Of a stretch of 6,324 nucleotides of DNA, positions 5,371-6,324 are shown piece by piece. Made by a program: the position numbers and the translations under genes. Every line of letters begins with the position of its first letter. Within the stretch, counting starts at the first letter, position 1. Under the pieces are notes generated by a model. It was not told the DNA's origin. It saw nothing but the letters and a program-made list of their open reading frames with translations, and did no database searches. This DNA comes from an uncultured Halomicronema sp. (GTDB lineage: Bacteria > Cyanobacteriota > Cyanobacteriia > Phormidesmidales > Phormidesmidaceae): contig CALCPB010000297.1 of NCBI GenBank assembly GCA_937897665.1, forward strand, positions 1 through 6,324. The letters are read 5' to 3'.

Positions 5371-5605
5371 AGTTGTGCGGCGGCAGGCAAACTTAGATTC
5401 TTTACGACAACCTTGACCCTGCCCGCTTCAGGGACTATGTTAGGTGCCGATAACTGCCCCTAATCATTAAAGCGGCGGAAATTTTACGTTTCCTTACAAA
5501 ACTTGGTTGTCGAAGGCTTCTTCAGATTCTAAATGGGTTGAAGCGCTGCTCGGCATCTGTTGAATTTTATCGGCTGAAGCCTACCCAGTAAGCTTAGTGA
5601 TTCTG
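5371..5605. other. Spacer between interrupted gene and second SDR
   Basis: No recognisable gene is present. A minus-strand open stretch of 28 codons (about 5574-5491) contains ATG and reads MPSSASTHLESEEAFDNQVL before TAA; it has no Shine-Dalgarno and no known family. AGGCTTC (5514-5520) and GAAGCCT (5576-5582) are inverted copies that could pair in a transcript running on from the second SDR gene. CCCTG/CAGGG (5418-5434 region) is a short GC-rich inverted repeat. No T run follows either one, so I do not call a terminator. Confidence 0.35.
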
Positions 5606-6324
5606 CTACTTGATTTCCGCTAGAACTGTCTCAATGACATCGACGACCCTTTGACATTTCTGTGGATCAAGCGCGTCGGCATGGGGCGAAGCAAACTGAC
5701 CCGTATCGTTGTCAAAATACTGGCCGGAAGCAGCTGCGAATTCATCTGTCAGGGCCGCACGTGTCAATATTGCTGCACCTATGCGGATATCGCCGCCAGC
5801 GACGCCAAAGGCCTCTTTCACCATTTTGCTGCCCAGCATTGACCCAGGGTTAACCGCGATAACAGTCGGGCCGTTACCCTTGAGCGAAAGGGCCCGACGG
5901 CGGGACCACATTGTCAACGCCAGCTTGCTTTGGGCATAGGCTGCACCATCGGACAAACTGACTTGTCCGACTAACGCCTGCGGATTGACTGAGGACTGGG
6001 CAGCGGAAGAGAGATTGACTACCCGTCCGGAGGGGCCAAGTAGGGGTAGAAGACGTTGAGTGAGTAGGTAGGGTGCGATCGCATTCACCATAAAGCGCAC
6101 ATCCAGTCCGTCCGGTGTGACTGTATCAGCTGTTTTGTAGACGCCTGCATTATTTATCAGCACATCCAGCGTAGTGTGTTTTTCTGCCACAGCCTGCGCC
6201 AGTGACTCCACATTAGCCATGCGCGACAAATCAGCCCCATAGCTTTCAACACGACCCTCTCCCGGCAGTGCAGAGAGTAATTTTTCGGCGTTCTCTAGTT
6301 TTGTTAGATTGCGTCCATGCAGCA
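5606..6324 (-). CDS. SDR-family NAD(P)-dependent oxidoreductase, 5' end beyond the window
   Basis: About 239 codons are visible and the frame stays open to the right edge. The first residues, LHGRNLTKLENAEKLL, match the second Rossmann strand and following helix, so only about 30 residues carrying the TGxxxGIG motif are missing. The sequence continues with YGADLS (adenine-binding Asp), DVLINNAGVYK, VVNLSSAAQSS (catalytic Ser) and AYAQSKLAL (catalytic Tyr and Lys, YxxxK). HGRN with Arg after the second strand favours NADP(H). The length and the C-terminal FDNDTGQFASPHADALD region resemble the retinol-dehydrogenase/WW-oxidoreductase-like branch of SDRs. An in-frame TTG at 6227-6229 is not the start, because homology continues upstream of it. 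The gene ends in TAG. A HIP1 site lies at 6075. Substrate unknown; not closely similar to the SDR at 1180. Confidence 0.93.
   Translation of the reverse strand, partial: LHGRNLTKLENAEKLLSALPGEGRVESYGADLSRMANVESLAQAVAEKHTTLDVLINNAGVYKTADTVTPDGLDVRFMVNAIAPYLLTQRLLPLLGPSGRVVNLSSAAQSSVNPQALVGQVSLSDGAAYAQSKLALTMWSRRRALSLKGNGPTVIAVNPGSMLGSKMVKEAFGVAGGDIRIGAAILTRAALTDEFAAASGQYFDNDTGQFASPHADALDPQKCQRVVDVIETVLAEIK

Noticed and set aside
5651..5939. Three overlapping plus-strand frames opposite the second SDR
   Set aside because: Antisense shadows of a gene with clear SDR catalytic motifs.
6227..6229. TTG as the start of the second SDR
   Set aside because: The frame stays open upstream to the window edge and carries SDR-like sequence (LHGRN, YGADLS), so the gene starts outside the window.

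Overview
The window most likely comes from a cyanobacterial chromosome. The palindrome GCGATCGC (HIP1) occurs four times in 6.3 kb (1867, 3709, 4967, 6075), where about 0.1 copy is expected by chance, and dense HIP1 is a cyanobacterial hallmark. The genes are accessory redox, transport and regulatory genes with no housekeeping function among them, and several are broken. This looks like a region where genes are gained and lost.

Layout from left to right. Positions 1-69 (minus) hold the inside of a gene resembling DUF4269/nucleotidyltransferase proteins, cut by a stop on its upstream side and running off the left edge. Positions 91-1008 (minus) encode an AraC-family regulator, divergent from an SDR oxidoreductase at 1180-1947 (plus). 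The 171-bp gap between them carries a TATAAT box for the regulator gene, a 10-bp palindrome, and two near-identical 9-mers exactly 20 bp apart, which suit AraC-type binding. Positions 1948-2402 contain no large gene. They do contain a possible compact minus-strand unit: promoter, inverted repeat, Shine-Dalgarno, 37-codon ORF and Rho-independent terminator. The same stretch may instead be, or overlap, a small mobile-element remnant.

Positions 2406-2552 (minus) are a 48-codon fragment of a class I SAM methyltransferase. It is joined directly to a zinc-free MDR/quinone-oxidoreductase-like gene (2549-3463, minus) that has lost its C-terminus at the junction. A 13-codon leader ORF with its own strong Shine-Dalgarno ends three bases before the MDR start. 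Upstream lies a LysE/RhtB-type exporter (3594-4229, minus). Positions 4333-5340 (minus) form one 335-codon gene of a conserved uncharacterised family, possibly macrodomain-like at its C-terminus, split by a single in-frame TAG at codon 156. After a 265-bp spacer with weak structure, a second SDR (5606-6324, minus) runs off the right edge without its N-terminal nucleotide-binding motif.

The best supported functional unit is the AraC/SDR divergent pair. An AraC regulator controlling a neighbouring NAD(P)-dependent reductase is a common arrangement for aldehyde or electrophile stress. The MDR, the exporter and the second SDR would suit the same theme, but their substrates cannot be read from sequence. 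At least four gene fragments or disruptions in 6.3 kb (left edge, MDR C-terminus, methyltransferase, amber-interrupted gene) show that the locus is being rearranged and is decaying.
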